Shown one piece after another: positions 25,700 through 34,248 of a DNA stretch of 64,000 nt. Position numbers and translations under genes: made by a program. The notes under the pieces are model-generated. The model saw nothing but the letters and a program-made list of their open reading frames with translations, was not told where the DNA came from and did no database searches. The stretch is from Haloarchaeobius amylolyticus (GTDB taxonomy: Archaea; Halobacteriota; Halobacteria; Halobacteriales; Natrialbaceae), in contig NZ_JANHDH010000002.1 of assembly GCF_026616195.1 (NCBI RefSeq), forward strand, positions 1 to 64,000, given 5' to 3'. Every line of letters starts with the position of its first letter. The stretch's first letter is position 1.

Positions 25700-27415
25700 T
25701 CACACCGTGATGAGGGCGTCCACGACGTACCGGGTCAGCTCGGCCGTGAGGGCCCCGGTCCAGGTGAGTGCCACGAAGTGGACGTACCCACTCAGCATGT
25801 GGCCACGGTCGGTCACGCGGACCATGATGGAGGAGAGGAGCGCGTTCAGCACGATGGTCAGGATGAGCAGGAACTCGATGGTCTGGATGTCGTACTGCTT
25901 CGTCGACAGCAGGAAGCTCATCTGGCTCGCGCTCAGGTCCATGTCCTCGGTGATCTGCATCAGCAACTCGACGACCTCCAGCCCGACGAAGAAGGAGAAC
26001 ACCGAGGCGGCGGTCAGCCCGTAGAGGACGCCGATGAGCGTCGTCGTCGCCTGCTGGCGCTGCTCGCGCACCTTCAGGACCTCGCCGAGGTTCCGCGAGA
26101 TGACCTGCCCGAGCATCTTCGGGTCGCCGCCCATCCGCCGGCCCTCGACGTACATGTCGCCGAACTTCTGGATGAGGTACGACCCCGTCTCGGCCGCAAA
26201 GAGCGCCCACGAGCGCGTCGAGTCGATGCGGATGTTCAGGCGCTTGAACAGGTTGTCGATGTTCTTGGTGAGCGACCCGAAGTCCTTCTTCCGGAGCGAT
26301 TCGAGGACGTTGCCCGTCGAGGTCTGCTTGACGGACTCGACCGCCCCGAGCGCCCGGATGAAACTCGGGAACTCGCTGTCGCGGTCCTGGACCTTCTTCT
26401 CCTCGCGCCGGACTAGCCAGCCCGGAATCAGCAGGGGCGTCACCGGGATGGCCGCCATGATGGGCAGGGGGAGGACGTCGCTCTCGACGGGCAGGTACCC
26501 GAGCAGGATACCGCCGACGACGGCGAACGCGACGATGGAGAGCGCGCCCCCGACGACCACCGCGGGCATGGCGCGCTTGAGGGGGTAGTCCCCCGCCGTC
26601 TCCTGGATGTACCACACCGGGTCGTACGGGGAGACGGCGTGGATGGCGTAGACGAAGCCGGCCTGGACGATGACGAACATCACGATGACCGCCCCGACCG
26701 CGAGCGTCGGGTTCACGCCGACGAGCACGGGCAGGACGATGGCGAACACGAGGACGAACGCGGTCGACAGCATCATCGAGAGGTAGAGCTCTTTCATTAC
26801 GTCGAGCTTGTTCAGGTCGGCCTCGTACCGGATGACGAACTGCTGGATGATGCTCTCCTGTTCGTCGATGAGGAACTCCGATATCTGCTGGCCGCCCCCG
26901 ATGGTGTACGCGAGACGTTCGAGGAAGTCCGACAGGAGGGGGGAGTTCACCTGCCGGGCGCGCATCCGGCAGGCGTCGTCGAGGCTCTGGTTCCACGTGT
27001 CGACCAGCGCGACGAGGTAGCCCATCTCCTCGGCGAGGGCCTGGTACTCGTCCTCCTCGGCGAGGGTGCGGAAGATCTCGATGCGGTTGATGTTCGTCAT
27101 CGAGAGGACCGTGATGTGGGTCAGGAACAGGTGAAAGCGCTGGCGTATCTGCTTGCGCTGTCTGTCCTGGACCGCCTTCGGGTACAGCAGCGCCGCGAAC
27201 ACCGAGAAGACACCGAGCAGGACCAGCGGCCCGCCGACCGTCAGCGAGAGCGACAGCGCGAACGTGACCGCGATGGTCCCGACCGCGAACACGAACGACG
27301 GCAGGACGATGATGAGCAGGTAGGTCCTGACCGGCATCTCCATCCGGCGGTACGCCTCCTGGATGGAGGACAGCAGGGCGTTCACGTCGCCGGGTTGCTG
27401 GCTGGCGGTGGACAT
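25700..27415 (-). CDS. arlJ: Archaellum assembly membrane protein ArlJ (FlaJ)
   Basis: 571 residues with about eight or nine membrane helices grouped in three sets. The cytosolic loops between them (about 80-170 and 335-460) carry the two T2SSF-type (GspF/TadC) domains, including the positively charged stretch SLRKKDFGSLTKN. It is the polytopic platform on which the ArlI ATPase works, anchoring the archaellum in the membrane. The gene follows arlI with a 2-base gap, the conserved end of archaellum operons. Confidence 0.94.
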   Translation of the reverse strand: MSTASQQPGDVNALLSSIQEAYRRMEMPVRTYLLIIVLPSFVFAVGTIAVTFALSLSLTVGGPLVLLGVFSVFAALLYPKAVQDRQRKQIRQRFHLFLTHITVLSMTNINRIEIFRTLAEEDEYQALAEEMGYLVALVDTWNQSLDDACRMRARQVNSPLLSDFLERLAYTIGGGQQISEFLIDEQESIIQQFVIRYEADLNKLDVMKELYLSMMLSTAFVLVFAIVLPVLVGVNPTLAVGAVIVMFVIVQAGFVYAIHAVSPYDPVWYIQETAGDYPLKRAMPAVVVGGALSIVAFAVVGGILLGYLPVESDVLPLPIMAAIPVTPLLIPGWLVRREEKKVQDRDSEFPSFIRALGAVESVKQTSTGNVLESLRKKDFGSLTKNIDNLFKRLNIRIDSTRSWALFAAETGSYLIQKFGDMYVEGRRMGGDPKMLGQVISRNLGEVLKVREQRQQATTTLIGVLYGLTAASVFSFFVGLEVVELLMQITEDMDLSASQMSFLLSTKQYDIQTIEFLLILTIVLNALLSSIMVRVTDRGHMLSGYVHFVALTWTGALTAELTRYVVDALITV

Positions 27416-27417
27416 GG

Positions 27418-29079
27418 TCAGATGGTCATCCGGAGGTCGGCCGTCTCGACGGGGATACCCTCCAGCCCGTCGCGCTGGAAGTCGGCGATGAACTCGTTGA
27501 CCTCGTGGTAGCCGAGGATGTCGGCGTCCATGGCCCGCCGGATGAGTTCGGCGCGGCGGTCGAGTTCGTCGTAGATGAGCCGCGTGTCCTGGTAGCCGAG
27601 CAGCTCCGCGATCTGCTCTTCGAGCACGTAGGAGTTGTTCCGGCCGGTGAAGTCGACGGTGTCCTCGCGGGGGTCCCAGTTGAACGCCTGTCGCGTGACG
27701 ACACCGCCCTCGTAGTCGGAGTAGCCCTCTATCTCCTGGACCGAGGTCACCCGGCGCAGCACCTTGTCGCCCTGCTTGACGCGGTTCTGGAACAGCGCCA
27801 CGTCGCAGTTGTCCATGAACGTCTCGGGGACGTTGATGGGCGCGCCGGTGAAGCGCTGTATCATCGAGACGATGTCGGAGGCGTGGAAGGTGAGCATCAC
27901 CGGGTGGCCGGTCTGGGCGGCCTGGAACGCCATCTGGCCCTCCGCGCCACGCACCTCACCGACGATGATGTAGTCGGGGCGCGAGCGCAGCGCGGCCGCG
28001 ACGAGGTCGAACATGTCGACGTCGGCGCTGTCGTCGCCCGAGCCCTCGCGCGTGAGGAGTTGCTGCCACGTCTCCTGTGGCGGCTTCACCTCGGCGGTGT
28101 CCTCGGCGGTGTATATCTTCGAGTCGTTCGGGATGAACGAGAGGCTCGCGTTGAGCGTCGTGGTCTTCCCGGACGCCGTCTCGCCGACGACGAACACCGT
28201 CTGTTCGTTCTCCAGGCAGAGCCAGAGGTACGCGCTCAGCTCGGGCGAGAGCGTGCCCCACTTCGTGATCTGGAAGATGGAGAGCGGAATCTCCTCGCCC
28301 TGGCGGATGGTCAGCGAGGGCCCCTTGACGGAGACGTCGTCGGAGAAGATGATGTTCACACGCGACCCGTCCGGCAGCGTCGAGTCGATGATGGGGTGCG
28401 AATCCGAGACGGGGGTGTCCATGCGCTCGCCCATGTTGCGGATCCAGTTCTGGAACGCCTCCAGCGAGCCGAAGTCGACGTTCGTGCCGACCATCCCGTA
28501 GGTCCCGTGGTCGATGTCGCACTGGTGCGGGCCGATGACGTGGATGTCCTCGTTCTCCGGGTCCTGCATGACCGGGTCGAGCGGCCCGAGGCCGACGATG
28601 TCCCGTTGCAGGTGGTAGCGCAGCGACTCGTAGGTCTGGCGGTCGACGGTGAGGTTCCCGCCGAGGGCGCCGCCGATGCCCCGGATGGCCCCGCCGACCG
28701 TGACGACCTCGTTCAGCAACTCGTCGAGGTGCTTCTCGAACTCCTCGTTCTCGGTCGGGGCGGGGCGGGTCACCGACCGGTCGAGGATGCGCTGGCGGAC
28801 CTGTGCGTACAGGTCGCGCTCCTGGTCGGAGAGGGTCGGCTCGATGCAGTAGTACGTGGTGTCGATGCCGAGGTCCCCGAAGACGTGGACGAACACGTCC
28901 TCGGACACCTGGTAGCAGACGTTCGGCCGGTCGGACCCGTAGTCGCCGGGGTCCTCGACCAGCGTCGGGTACTCGCCGAACTCCGCACCGAACTCCTGGA
29001 GGTGCTCCATGAGGTGCAGGTGCTGTTCGGCCTGTGCGCGCAGCTCCGAGGACATCCGGGTGGTGCCGTACTCCGCCAT
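27418..29079 (-). CDS. arlI: Archaellum motor ATPase ArlI (FlaI)
   Basis: 553 residues of the type II/IV secretion ATPase superfamily. Walker A is GETASGKT (299-306), and a Walker B-like VGEVRGAE follows at 373-380. His and Asp boxes are present between them (TAEDTAEVKPPQ region). The N-terminal domain (1-240) binds the membrane platform. It forms a hexamer that drives pilin assembly and archaellum rotation. The frame is directly linked to ArlH (1-base gap) and ArlJ (2-base gap). Confidence 0.96.
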   Translation of the reverse strand: MAEYGTTRMSSELRAQAEQHLHLMEHLQEFGAEFGEYPTLVEDPGDYGSDRPNVCYQVSEDVFVHVFGDLGIDTTYYCIEPTLSDQERDLYAQVRQRILDRSVTRPAPTENEEFEKHLDELLNEVVTVGGAIRGIGGALGGNLTVDRQTYESLRYHLQRDIVGLGPLDPVMQDPENEDIHVIGPHQCDIDHGTYGMVGTNVDFGSLEAFQNWIRNMGERMDTPVSDSHPIIDSTLPDGSRVNIIFSDDVSVKGPSLTIRQGEEIPLSIFQITKWGTLSPELSAYLWLCLENEQTVFVVGETASGKTTTLNASLSFIPNDSKIYTAEDTAEVKPPQETWQQLLTREGSGDDSADVDMFDLVAAALRSRPDYIIVGEVRGAEGQMAFQAAQTGHPVMLTFHASDIVSMIQRFTGAPINVPETFMDNCDVALFQNRVKQGDKVLRRVTSVQEIEGYSDYEGGVVTRQAFNWDPREDTVDFTGRNNSYVLEEQIAELLGYQDTRLIYDELDRRAELIRRAMDADILGYHEVNEFIADFQRDGLEGIPVETADLRMTI

Positions 29080-29080
29080 C

Positions 29081-29809
29081 TCAGGCCACCGTCCGGTTCA
29101 CGATGGTCAGCCCGCGACCCTGCTGGACGTTGAAGCCGATGGAGTCGTCGACGGGGTCGCGCATGTTGGTGAACCGGCGGACGCGGATGGTCCGCCTGAT
29201 GGCCTGCCCGACCGTCTCCGTCTCGATCTGCAGGAACACGTCCGCGACGCTCCGGATGGGCGTCATGGCCTTCTCGGTGACGGCGTCGGGGTCGACCGTC
29301 AGCACGACCGACTTCCCCTTCGCCGTCATCCCCTGCAGGTACGTGAGGACGTTCTCCATCTTGTGGTCCTCGTCGCCGACGCCGGTGATGGCGTCGAACG
29401 TCGGGTCGTTGCGCAGGAACGCGCTGAAGGCGTCGACCACGACCACGTCGCCCTGCCACAGCAGGCTGGGCTGGGTCAGCCGCGAGAGCAACTCGCGGCG
29501 GTCGCCGTTGCGGTGCGTGTCCACGTCCGCGTGGAGGAACAGCACCTTCCCCGAGAGCAGGTGGTCGACCACGTCGTAGGACAGCGAGTGCATCTGGCGG
29601 ATGAACTCGCCGGCCGTGAGTTCGGTCGAGACGTAGCCGACGTAGGCGTCCTCGTCGGCGACGCCGTAGGCGATGCGCTGGCTCAGCACCGACTTGCCGG
29701 CGCCGTCGACCCCCTCGACGAGCACGATGCTCCCGGCGGGGATACCGCCGCCGAAGGCGTGGTTCACGCGGTCCGTGTCGGTCAACCCGAGCGAGTAGTA
29801 GTCGTTCAT
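29081..29809 (-). CDS. arlH: Archaellum motor accessory protein ArlH (FlaH)
   Basis: 242 residues with a RecA/KaiC-like fold. Walker A is GVDGAGKS (33-40), and a Walker B-like VVVDAF sits near 130-135. It binds ATP but is thought not to need hydrolysis, and it forms a ring that joins ArlI to the ArlC/D/E ring. Start 29809 is set by the ATGA overlap with arlG (29806-29809). A longer in-frame reading to 29920 lies inside arlG. Confidence 0.95.
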   Translation of the reverse strand: MNDYYSLGLTDTDRVNHAFGGGIPAGSIVLVEGVDGAGKSVLSQRIAYGVADEDAYVGYVSTELTAGEFIRQMHSLSYDVVDHLLSGKVLFLHADVDTHRNGDRRELLSRLTQPSLLWQGDVVVVDAFSAFLRNDPTFDAITGVGDEDHKMENVLTYLQGMTAKGKSVVLTVDPDAVTEKAMTPIRSVADVFLQIETETVGQAIRRTIRVRRFTNMRDPVDDSIGFNVQQGRGLTIVNRTVA

Positions 29810-30258
29810 ACGTAGAACTCGAACACCTCCTCGTCGCCGTTCACGATGACGACCACGCGGTGCGACCCCGCAGAGAGGCTCCGGTCGAGGTCGAGCCGGG
29901 CGACGTTGCCCGGCCGCCACTCCGCCCCGTCGACGACGGTCAGCGACCGGTCGCCGTCGGAGACGTACTGGCCGTCGACGAGGACGTCGACGTTGCTCGT
30001 CGCGTTCGGCAGGCGCCCGTTCCCGGTGTTCTTCACCAGGAGCGTGATGGTGCCCGACCCGTCGTCGTACACCGCGGCACTGCCGGGGTCGGAGATGATG
30101 TCCACCTCGGTGTCGATCTTCTGTGCCGCGTCGGCACTCTTGGCATCTATCGAGCTACTCACCTCGCCGACGTTGGTCACCATGGTGCCGGCGACGCTCA
30201 CCGCGATGAGCATCGCCGCGATGAACATGATGAGACTCGAGACTGACGTACTCGCCAT
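29806..30258 (-). CDS. arlG: Archaellum stator protein ArlG (FlaG)
   Basis: 150 residues. An N-terminal hydrophobic helix (about 8-30) resembles a class III signal/pilin-type anchor without a clear cleavage site. The outside domain is a beta-sandwich (ITLLVKNTGNGRLP). ArlG polymerises outside the membrane and together with ArlF ties the motor to the S-layer. It overlaps arlH by four bases and begins one base after arlF ends. Confidence 0.9.
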   Translation of the reverse strand: MASTSVSSLIMFIAAMLIAVSVAGTMVTNVGEVSSSIDAKSADAAQKIDTEVDIISDPGSAAVYDDGSGTITLLVKNTGNGRLPNATSNVDVLVDGQYVSDGDRSLTVVDGAEWRPGNVARLDLDRSLSAGSHRVVVIVNGDEEVFEFYV

Positions 30259-30259
30259 C

Positions 30260-30694
30260 TTACACCTCCGTTATCGTTTCCGCGACGCCGTACTCGGTCA
30301 CCAGTTTCACCCGGTCCGGGGCGGTGGTGACGCCGGTCAGTTCGAACGCGAGGGACTCGCCGGGCATCCAGAGGTCGCGCGCACCGTCGCCCGCGACGCT
30401 GGTCGTCGCGTCGGTCCGGTACTCGCCGTCGACCAGCAGGTCGGTCTCGGCGACCGAGAGGGAGCGCGAGCCGGTGTTCGTGACGGTCACGGTCAGCGTG
30501 TCCGTGCTCGCGTTGTAGCTCACGTTCGTCACGTTCATGTCCGTGTTCCGGCGGTCCAGTTCGCGCTCGCCGCGGTCGTCGACCGCGTCGGTGACCCGCT
30601 CGTTCGCGGTCTCTACGACCGGGTAGGCGGTGCTCACGGTGAGCAGAAAGCCCACGAACAGGATGGCCGTCGCGCCGCTGGTGCTCAGTCCCAT
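30260..30694 (-). CDS. arlF: Archaellum stator protein ArlF (FlaF)
   Basis: 144 residues, with one N-terminal membrane helix (about 8-27) and an outside beta-sandwich (LTVTVTNTGSRSLSVAETDL region) similar in plan to ArlG. The family binds the S-layer protein to hold the motor against torque. The start at 30694 lies two bases after the arlCE stop. In-frame sequence upstream to 30952 lies inside arlCE and is not coding. Confidence 0.9.
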   Translation of the reverse strand: MGLSTSGATAILFVGFLLTVSTAYPVVETANERVTDAVDDRGERELDRRNTDMNVTNVSYNASTDTLTVTVTNTGSRSLSVAETDLLVDGEYRTDATTSVAGDGARDLWMPGESLAFELTGVTTAPDRVKLVTEYGVAETITEV

Positions 30695-30696
30695 GG

Positions 30697-31917
30697 TTAC
30701 AGTCCGGTGTCGTCCATCGTCTCCTGGACCGCGCTGAGCTTCATGATGTACTCGTAGCTCTCGGCGTGGTCCTCGGCGTCCAGTTCCTCCGGGTCGCGAC
30801 TCGGGTCGACGTTCAGGTCGAGGTCCGGCCCCGAGAGCACGCCCTCGAGGTAGGCCTTGACCGCCGGCGAGATCCACCCGATCTCCTCGTAGTACGCGAT
30901 GGCCCGCAGCGTCGCCGCGGGGCCCGCGCTGGTCACGAGGTCGGTCATCCACTCGAACACGATGATGTCCGTCGCGTACGTGTCCGCGAGGTCCGGCAGT
31001 GTCGCGTCGTTCCCGGGCCCGCTGGCCGTGACGAACGGGTCCGCCGCCGCATCGGCCGCCGGTGACTCGTCGTCGCCATCCCGGTCCGGGCGGGCGGGTT
31101 CCTGTTCGACGGTACTCATCTCCGCGTCCTCCGTCTCGGCCGTCGCCTCGACCTGTATCTCGTTGTCCGGTTCATCGTCATCCTCCGCATGCGTCGTCTG
31201 TTCCGTGTCACCGTCGTCATCGAGTGCCTCGTGGTCCGCTTCGGCGGCCGCCTCGGCCGCCTGTTCCGCCTTCAGGTCGTCGAACGAGACCGCCTCCTCG
31301 TCGGCGGCGCCCTCGTCCTCGTCTGCGTCGGCCTCGCCCGTCGACGCGGTCGGCTCGACAGGGACCTCCCTGTCGTCCGGGTCCTCGTCGTCGTGTTCGG
31401 CCTCCTCGTCCTCGTCGCCGGCCGGCATCCCGGCCGGTTCCTCGGCGTCGACGGCGAGGCCGAACCCCTCGGCGTCCTCGTCCATGGCCGCCCCCGGTTG
31501 CCCGCCCTCCATGAACGGGTTCGCGCTGGCGGTCAACTGGTCGTAGATGCCGAGCAGCTGGCGGACCGTGTCGTTCACGTCCTCGATGCGGTCGGCGACC
31601 TGCTCCTGCGAGCCCTGGATGGTCTCGAGCTGGTTCTGCGAACTGTGCAGGTCCTCCTCCATCCCGTCGATACGCTGTTCGAGCGTCTCGATCTGCTCTT
31701 CCTGGTCGAGCTCGTCGATGGAGACGCCCGCGGTCTGGGGCTGGGTGCCGGGACCGCCCTGTCCGGGCATGCCGCCCTGGCCACCCTGGCCGCCCATCCC
31801 ACCCTGGGGCCCCTGCGCCGACTGCTGTTGCTGGCCCTGCCCGGCACCGGGTCCGTTGCCCCGTGCCTGGTTGCCGTCCGTGCCGAGGAAATCGGCGAGG
31901 ATGTCTCGGAGTCCCAT
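30697..31917 (-). CDS. arlCE: Fused archaellum ring protein ArlCE (FlaC-FlaD/E)
   Basis: 406 residues. After a Gln/Gly-rich segment (about 17-62), residues about 68-120 form a coiled coil (QIETLEQRIDGMEEDLHSSQ), the FlaC domain. A very acidic linker (about 150-285) joins it to the C-terminal FlaD/E domain (FEWMTDLVTSAGPAATLRAI and the KAYLEGVL part). The protein is the cytosolic ring around ArlH-ArlI that takes the chemotaxis signal. It is the first gene of the minus-strand operon arlCE-F-G-H-I-J, all with gaps of two bases or less or overlaps. Confidence 0.9.
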   Translation of the reverse strand: MGLRDILADFLGTDGNQARGNGPGAGQGQQQQSAQGPQGGMGGQGGQGGMPGQGGPGTQPQTAGVSIDELDQEEQIETLEQRIDGMEEDLHSSQNQLETIQGSQEQVADRIEDVNDTVRQLLGIYDQLTASANPFMEGGQPGAAMDEDAEGFGLAVDAEEPAGMPAGDEDEEAEHDDEDPDDREVPVEPTASTGEADADEDEGAADEEAVSFDDLKAEQAAEAAAEADHEALDDDGDTEQTTHAEDDDEPDNEIQVEATAETEDAEMSTVEQEPARPDRDGDDESPAADAAADPFVTASGPGNDATLPDLADTYATDIIVFEWMTDLVTSAGPAATLRAIAYYEEIGWISPAVKAYLEGVLSGPDLDLNVDPSRDPEELDAEDHAESYEYIMKLSAVQETMDDTGL

Positions 31918-32037
31918 GTGGTGGTCTCAGTACTCGTTCTCGCCCGCGTGCGAGCCGTCGGCTCCCCGACGTGGTTCGAGTCCTGCGACCGTCTCTGTGC
32001 TCTCAGCAGTCACCGTCGAACACTACTGCCGTGTGTC

Positions 32038-32056
32038 GTATAGAGGCTCGTACGAG
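32038..32056 (-). promoter_or_regulatory. Promoter of the arlCE-J operon with an adjoining palindrome
   Basis: On the minus strand cctctatac (32038-32046) matches a TATA box. The perfect palindrome ctcgtacgag (32047-32056) lies right at its upstream edge, where TFB binds. The ATG of arlCE is about 120 bases downstream, so the leader would be about 95 bases. The sequence gagcctctatac is close to that before the stand-alone ArlD/E gene. Functional assignment rests on position and similarity only. Confidence 0.45.
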
Positions 32057-32077
32057 TTCGCAGGCCGACTCGGTGGG

Positions 32078-32173
32078 CGTATCGAGCCGTGAGTCGGCGG
32101 CCGATTCGGCGTTCGAAATGATACGGGCCTTGATAGGTGCCTGCACCGATGCCACACTCGGGGAACACTCCCC
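32078..32173 (+). promoter_or_regulatory. Duplicated archaellin promoter/leader module, copy 1
   Basis: A 59-base block (32078-32136) recurs at 33557-33615 with three differences. It contains a BRE/TATA-like ttcgaaatgatac (TATA-like tgatac at 32119-32124). Downstream, a short GGGG...CCCC hairpin (32160-32173) is also found in the other copy at the same relative place. Here the archaellin ATG is 194 bases after the hairpin, against 10 bases in copy 2. Confidence 0.6.
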
Positions 32174-32366
32174 AAGCTGTGATGCTACACATCGGCTCAC
32201 CCCGGAACGGGGAACGACGTTCGCGGCAGCCCGCGACGGGCGAGAGTGTCTCGTCCTCGCAGCTGCCGGTTGGCCCATTCGGGCCATGCGCAGCTGGTCA
32301 CGCACCCGTGGGCCATCTCGCCCGCGCGGTCGTGAGTGAGCCGCTCGCACACGGGGTGAAATACCG
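32174..32366 (+). other. Long leader of the first archaellin, with a possible small upstream reading frame
   Basis: No recognisable gene lies here. A plus-strand frame from ATG 32182 (or GTG 32137) runs to a TGA that shares ATGA with the archaellin ATG at 32367, which would allow coupled translation. The encoded peptide is basic and Pro/Arg-rich, unlike haloarchaeal proteins, so a real product is doubtful. An inverted repeat ccccggaacgggg is visible near 32201-32213. Confidence 0.3.
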
Positions 32367-32942
32367 ATGAACGTAACGGAATCAAAAGATGGTGACCGCG
32401 GGCAGGTCGGAATCGGCACCTTGATCATCTTTATCGCGATGGTCCTGGTGGCCGCAGTTGCAGCTGGCGTGTTGATCAACACGGCCGGCATGCTCGAAGC
32501 GAAGGCGTCGGACACGAGTTCCGACGCCCAGGCCCAGGTCTCGAATCACATCACCGTCGTTTCGGCGACCGGTGAGGTGAACGCAAACGGCACCGGCATC
32601 ACCAAGGTCAACATCACCTTGATGAAAGCAGCCGGTGCCGGCGACATAGACCTGACCAAGGCGTCCTTCGAGTGGGTCTCCGACACGTCAGCAGTGACGC
32701 TGTCGGAGTCCGACGCCGCGATCAATCTCACGAAGATGAGCGGCGACTCGAACACGACGCTGAACGACCGCTCCGACCGTATCCGCGTCACCATCAACGT
32801 CACTGACCCAGCAGTCGAAGGAACGTACCTCGCAGAGGGCGAAAAAGCGATGTTACAGATAGTCGACGCGTCGGGCGCAAAGACGCTCTACGGCGTCAAC
32901 GTCCCGTCGACCATCTCCGACGAGAAATTCGTCAAAGTCTGA
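32367..32942 (+). CDS. arlA: Archaellin (archaellum filament protein), copy 1
   Basis: 191 residues before processing. The class III signal ends DRG (10-12), and pre-pilin peptidase would cut before QVGIGT (Q13). The hydrophobic helix to about residue 40 forms the filament core. The outer domain has six Asn-X-Ser/Thr sequons (for example NGT, NIT, NLT, NTT), so glycosylation is likely. The C-terminus ends [17 protein letters not shown], as in the other two copies. It is the most divergent of the three and is followed by a companion gene 41 bases later. Confidence 0.94.
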   Translation: MNVTESKDGDRGQVGIGTLIIFIAMVLVAAVAAGVLINTAGMLEAKASDTSSDAQAQVSNHITVVSATGEVNANGTGITKVNITLMKAAGAGDIDLTKASFEWVSDTSAVTLSESDAAINLTKMSGDSNTTLNDRSDRIRVTINVTDPAVEGTYLAEGEKAMLQIVDASGAKTLYGVNVPSTISDEKFVKV

Positions 32943-32983
32943 GGTACGACGCAACCGCCCCCGCACGGGGCGCACGAACACAC

Positions 32984-33448
32984 ATGAACGAACGCACAAC
33001 CAACGCGGACGCGAACGCAGACGGGGTCCTCTCGCCGGAGGACCTGGCTCCCGACGAGGACCGCCTGACGGTCCTCGACGAGAACCGGTTCGTCGTTACG
33101 GCGAACGAGGGCACCCCTGCGAACACGTACGGCGGTGAGAATCGGTTACCGGACGTGGACCCGGCGATCATCCCAGACGGCGGGTCCGACACCTGGGACC
33201 GGGACCGGTCGACCAGCGGGTCGACCGACCCCGCCGATACGCTAGCGAACGCGAGTGCCCAGTACGGTGTGGACGTGACGGTGAAGACCGACGACGGTAT
33301 CGCGCGTGAACAGTTGACCTCGAACGACATCCGGGTCGTGTTCACGAAGTTACTCCGCTGGTACGCACAGCAACTCGACGACGAGCTGCCGGCAGAGGAG
33401 ACGCTGCAGATCCTGCTCGACGCATCGGACCTCGAAGTTACGTACTGA
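32984..33448 (+). CDS. Archaellin-associated conserved protein of unknown function (DUF7500-like)
   Basis: 154 residues, soluble and very acidic, no signal. The N-terminal half (DGVLSPEDLAPDEDRLTVLD) and a helical C-terminal half (VFTKLLRWYAQQLDDELPAE) are separated by a disordered stretch. I recall this family from haloarchaeal archaellin neighbourhoods (DUF7500, from memory). Role unknown. It sits between archaellin 1 and the copy-2 promoter. The 213-base gap after it contains that promoter. Confidence 0.72.
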   Translation: MNERTTNADANADGVLSPEDLAPDEDRLTVLDENRFVVTANEGTPANTYGGENRLPDVDPAIIPDGGSDTWDRDRSTSGSTDPADTLANASAQYGVDVTVKTDDGIAREQLTSNDIRVVFTKLLRWYAQQLDDELPAEETLQILLDASDLEVTY

Positions 33449-33556
33449 ATCTGGTATATTCTCGGTTGGTTCTCGGCCCGGTAGCGACGACACCCGAGAC
33501 GATGGACTCGAGATTATCGATAGACAGCAGCGCGATTCTCGGTTCGTTTCTCCCCT

Positions 33557-33652
33557 CGTATCGAGTCGTGAGTCGAGGGCCGATTCGGCGTTCGAAATGA
33601 TACGGGCCTTGATAGTAGTATGCTTCTATGGACTATCTGGGGCGCATCCCCA
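33557..33652 (+). promoter_or_regulatory. Duplicated archaellin promoter/leader module, copy 2
   Basis: The 59-base block 33557-33615 matches copy 1 at 56 positions without gaps. The TATA-like tgatac is at 33598-33603, so transcription probably starts near 33625. A hairpin tgggg-cgcat-cccca (33638-33652) lies 10 bases before the ATG at 33662, with aggaa just in front of the start as a possible ribosome site. This module drives the two tandem archaellins. Confidence 0.65.
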
Positions 33653-33661
33653 CCCAGGAAA

Positions 33662-34246
33662 ATGATAGTGGACAATACAACGAACGGCGAACGCGGCCAG
33701 GTGGGCATCGGTACGCTCATCATCTTCATCGCGATGGTGCTGGTCGCCGCGGTTGCAGCTGGCGTGCTCATCAACACGGCCGGGCTGCTCGAGTCGACGG
33801 CCTCCGACACGGGCGCGGACTCGCAAGCACAGGTTTCCAACCAGATCGACGTGGTCACGGCTGTCGGTGAGACCGACAGCAACGGTGACGTGGACACGCT
33901 GAACTTCACGGTCAAGAAGTCCGCCGGTTCGGACAATCTCGACCTCAACGACACGACCATAGAATATCAATCGGATAACGCGAGGCAAACTCTCGCACAC
34001 TCCGACTCCGGGGCAAGCGGGACTGCCTTCGGCACTGAAGTCCTCAAGGGCGATACTAACGATGTCCTGGACAACACCAGTGAAAGAATCAAGATTACCA
34101 TCGACCTCAGCAGTAGCGGCCTCAGTAGTGTCCTACCTGAAGGTGGCGACGCAACGGTTCGTTTCGTCGACCAGTCTGGTGCGACGACGATCTACGGCGT
34201 GAACGTTCCGGATACCATCTCCGGCGAGAAATTTGTGCAGGTGTAA
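33662..34246 (+). CDS. arlA: Archaellin, copy 2
   Basis: 194 residues before processing. The signal ends ERG, with cleavage before Q13. Nearly the same core helix as its neighbours follows. The outer domain is Asp/Ser-rich with the repeated sequence [13 protein letters not shown] near the end. The C-terminal [17 protein letters not shown] matches copy 3. It shares a 60-base identical DNA block with copy 3 (33755-33814). The start at 33662 follows the leader hairpin and a purine-rich site. An in-frame upstream extension to 33620 would include the hairpin and is rejected. Confidence 0.95.
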   Translation: MIVDNTTNGERGQVGIGTLIIFIAMVLVAAVAAGVLINTAGLLESTASDTGADSQAQVSNQIDVVTAVGETDSNGDVDTLNFTVKKSAGSDNLDLNDTTIEYQSDNARQTLAHSDSGASGTAFGTEVLKGDTNDVLDNTSERIKITIDLSSSGLSSVLPEGGDATVRFVDQSGATTIYGVNVPDTISGEKFVQV

Positions 34247-34248
34247 CA

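Noticed and set aside
27505-29133. A 542-codon plus-strand frame antisense to arlI
   Set aside because: ArlI carries Walker and secretion-ATPase motifs on the other strand; the plus-strand product has none.
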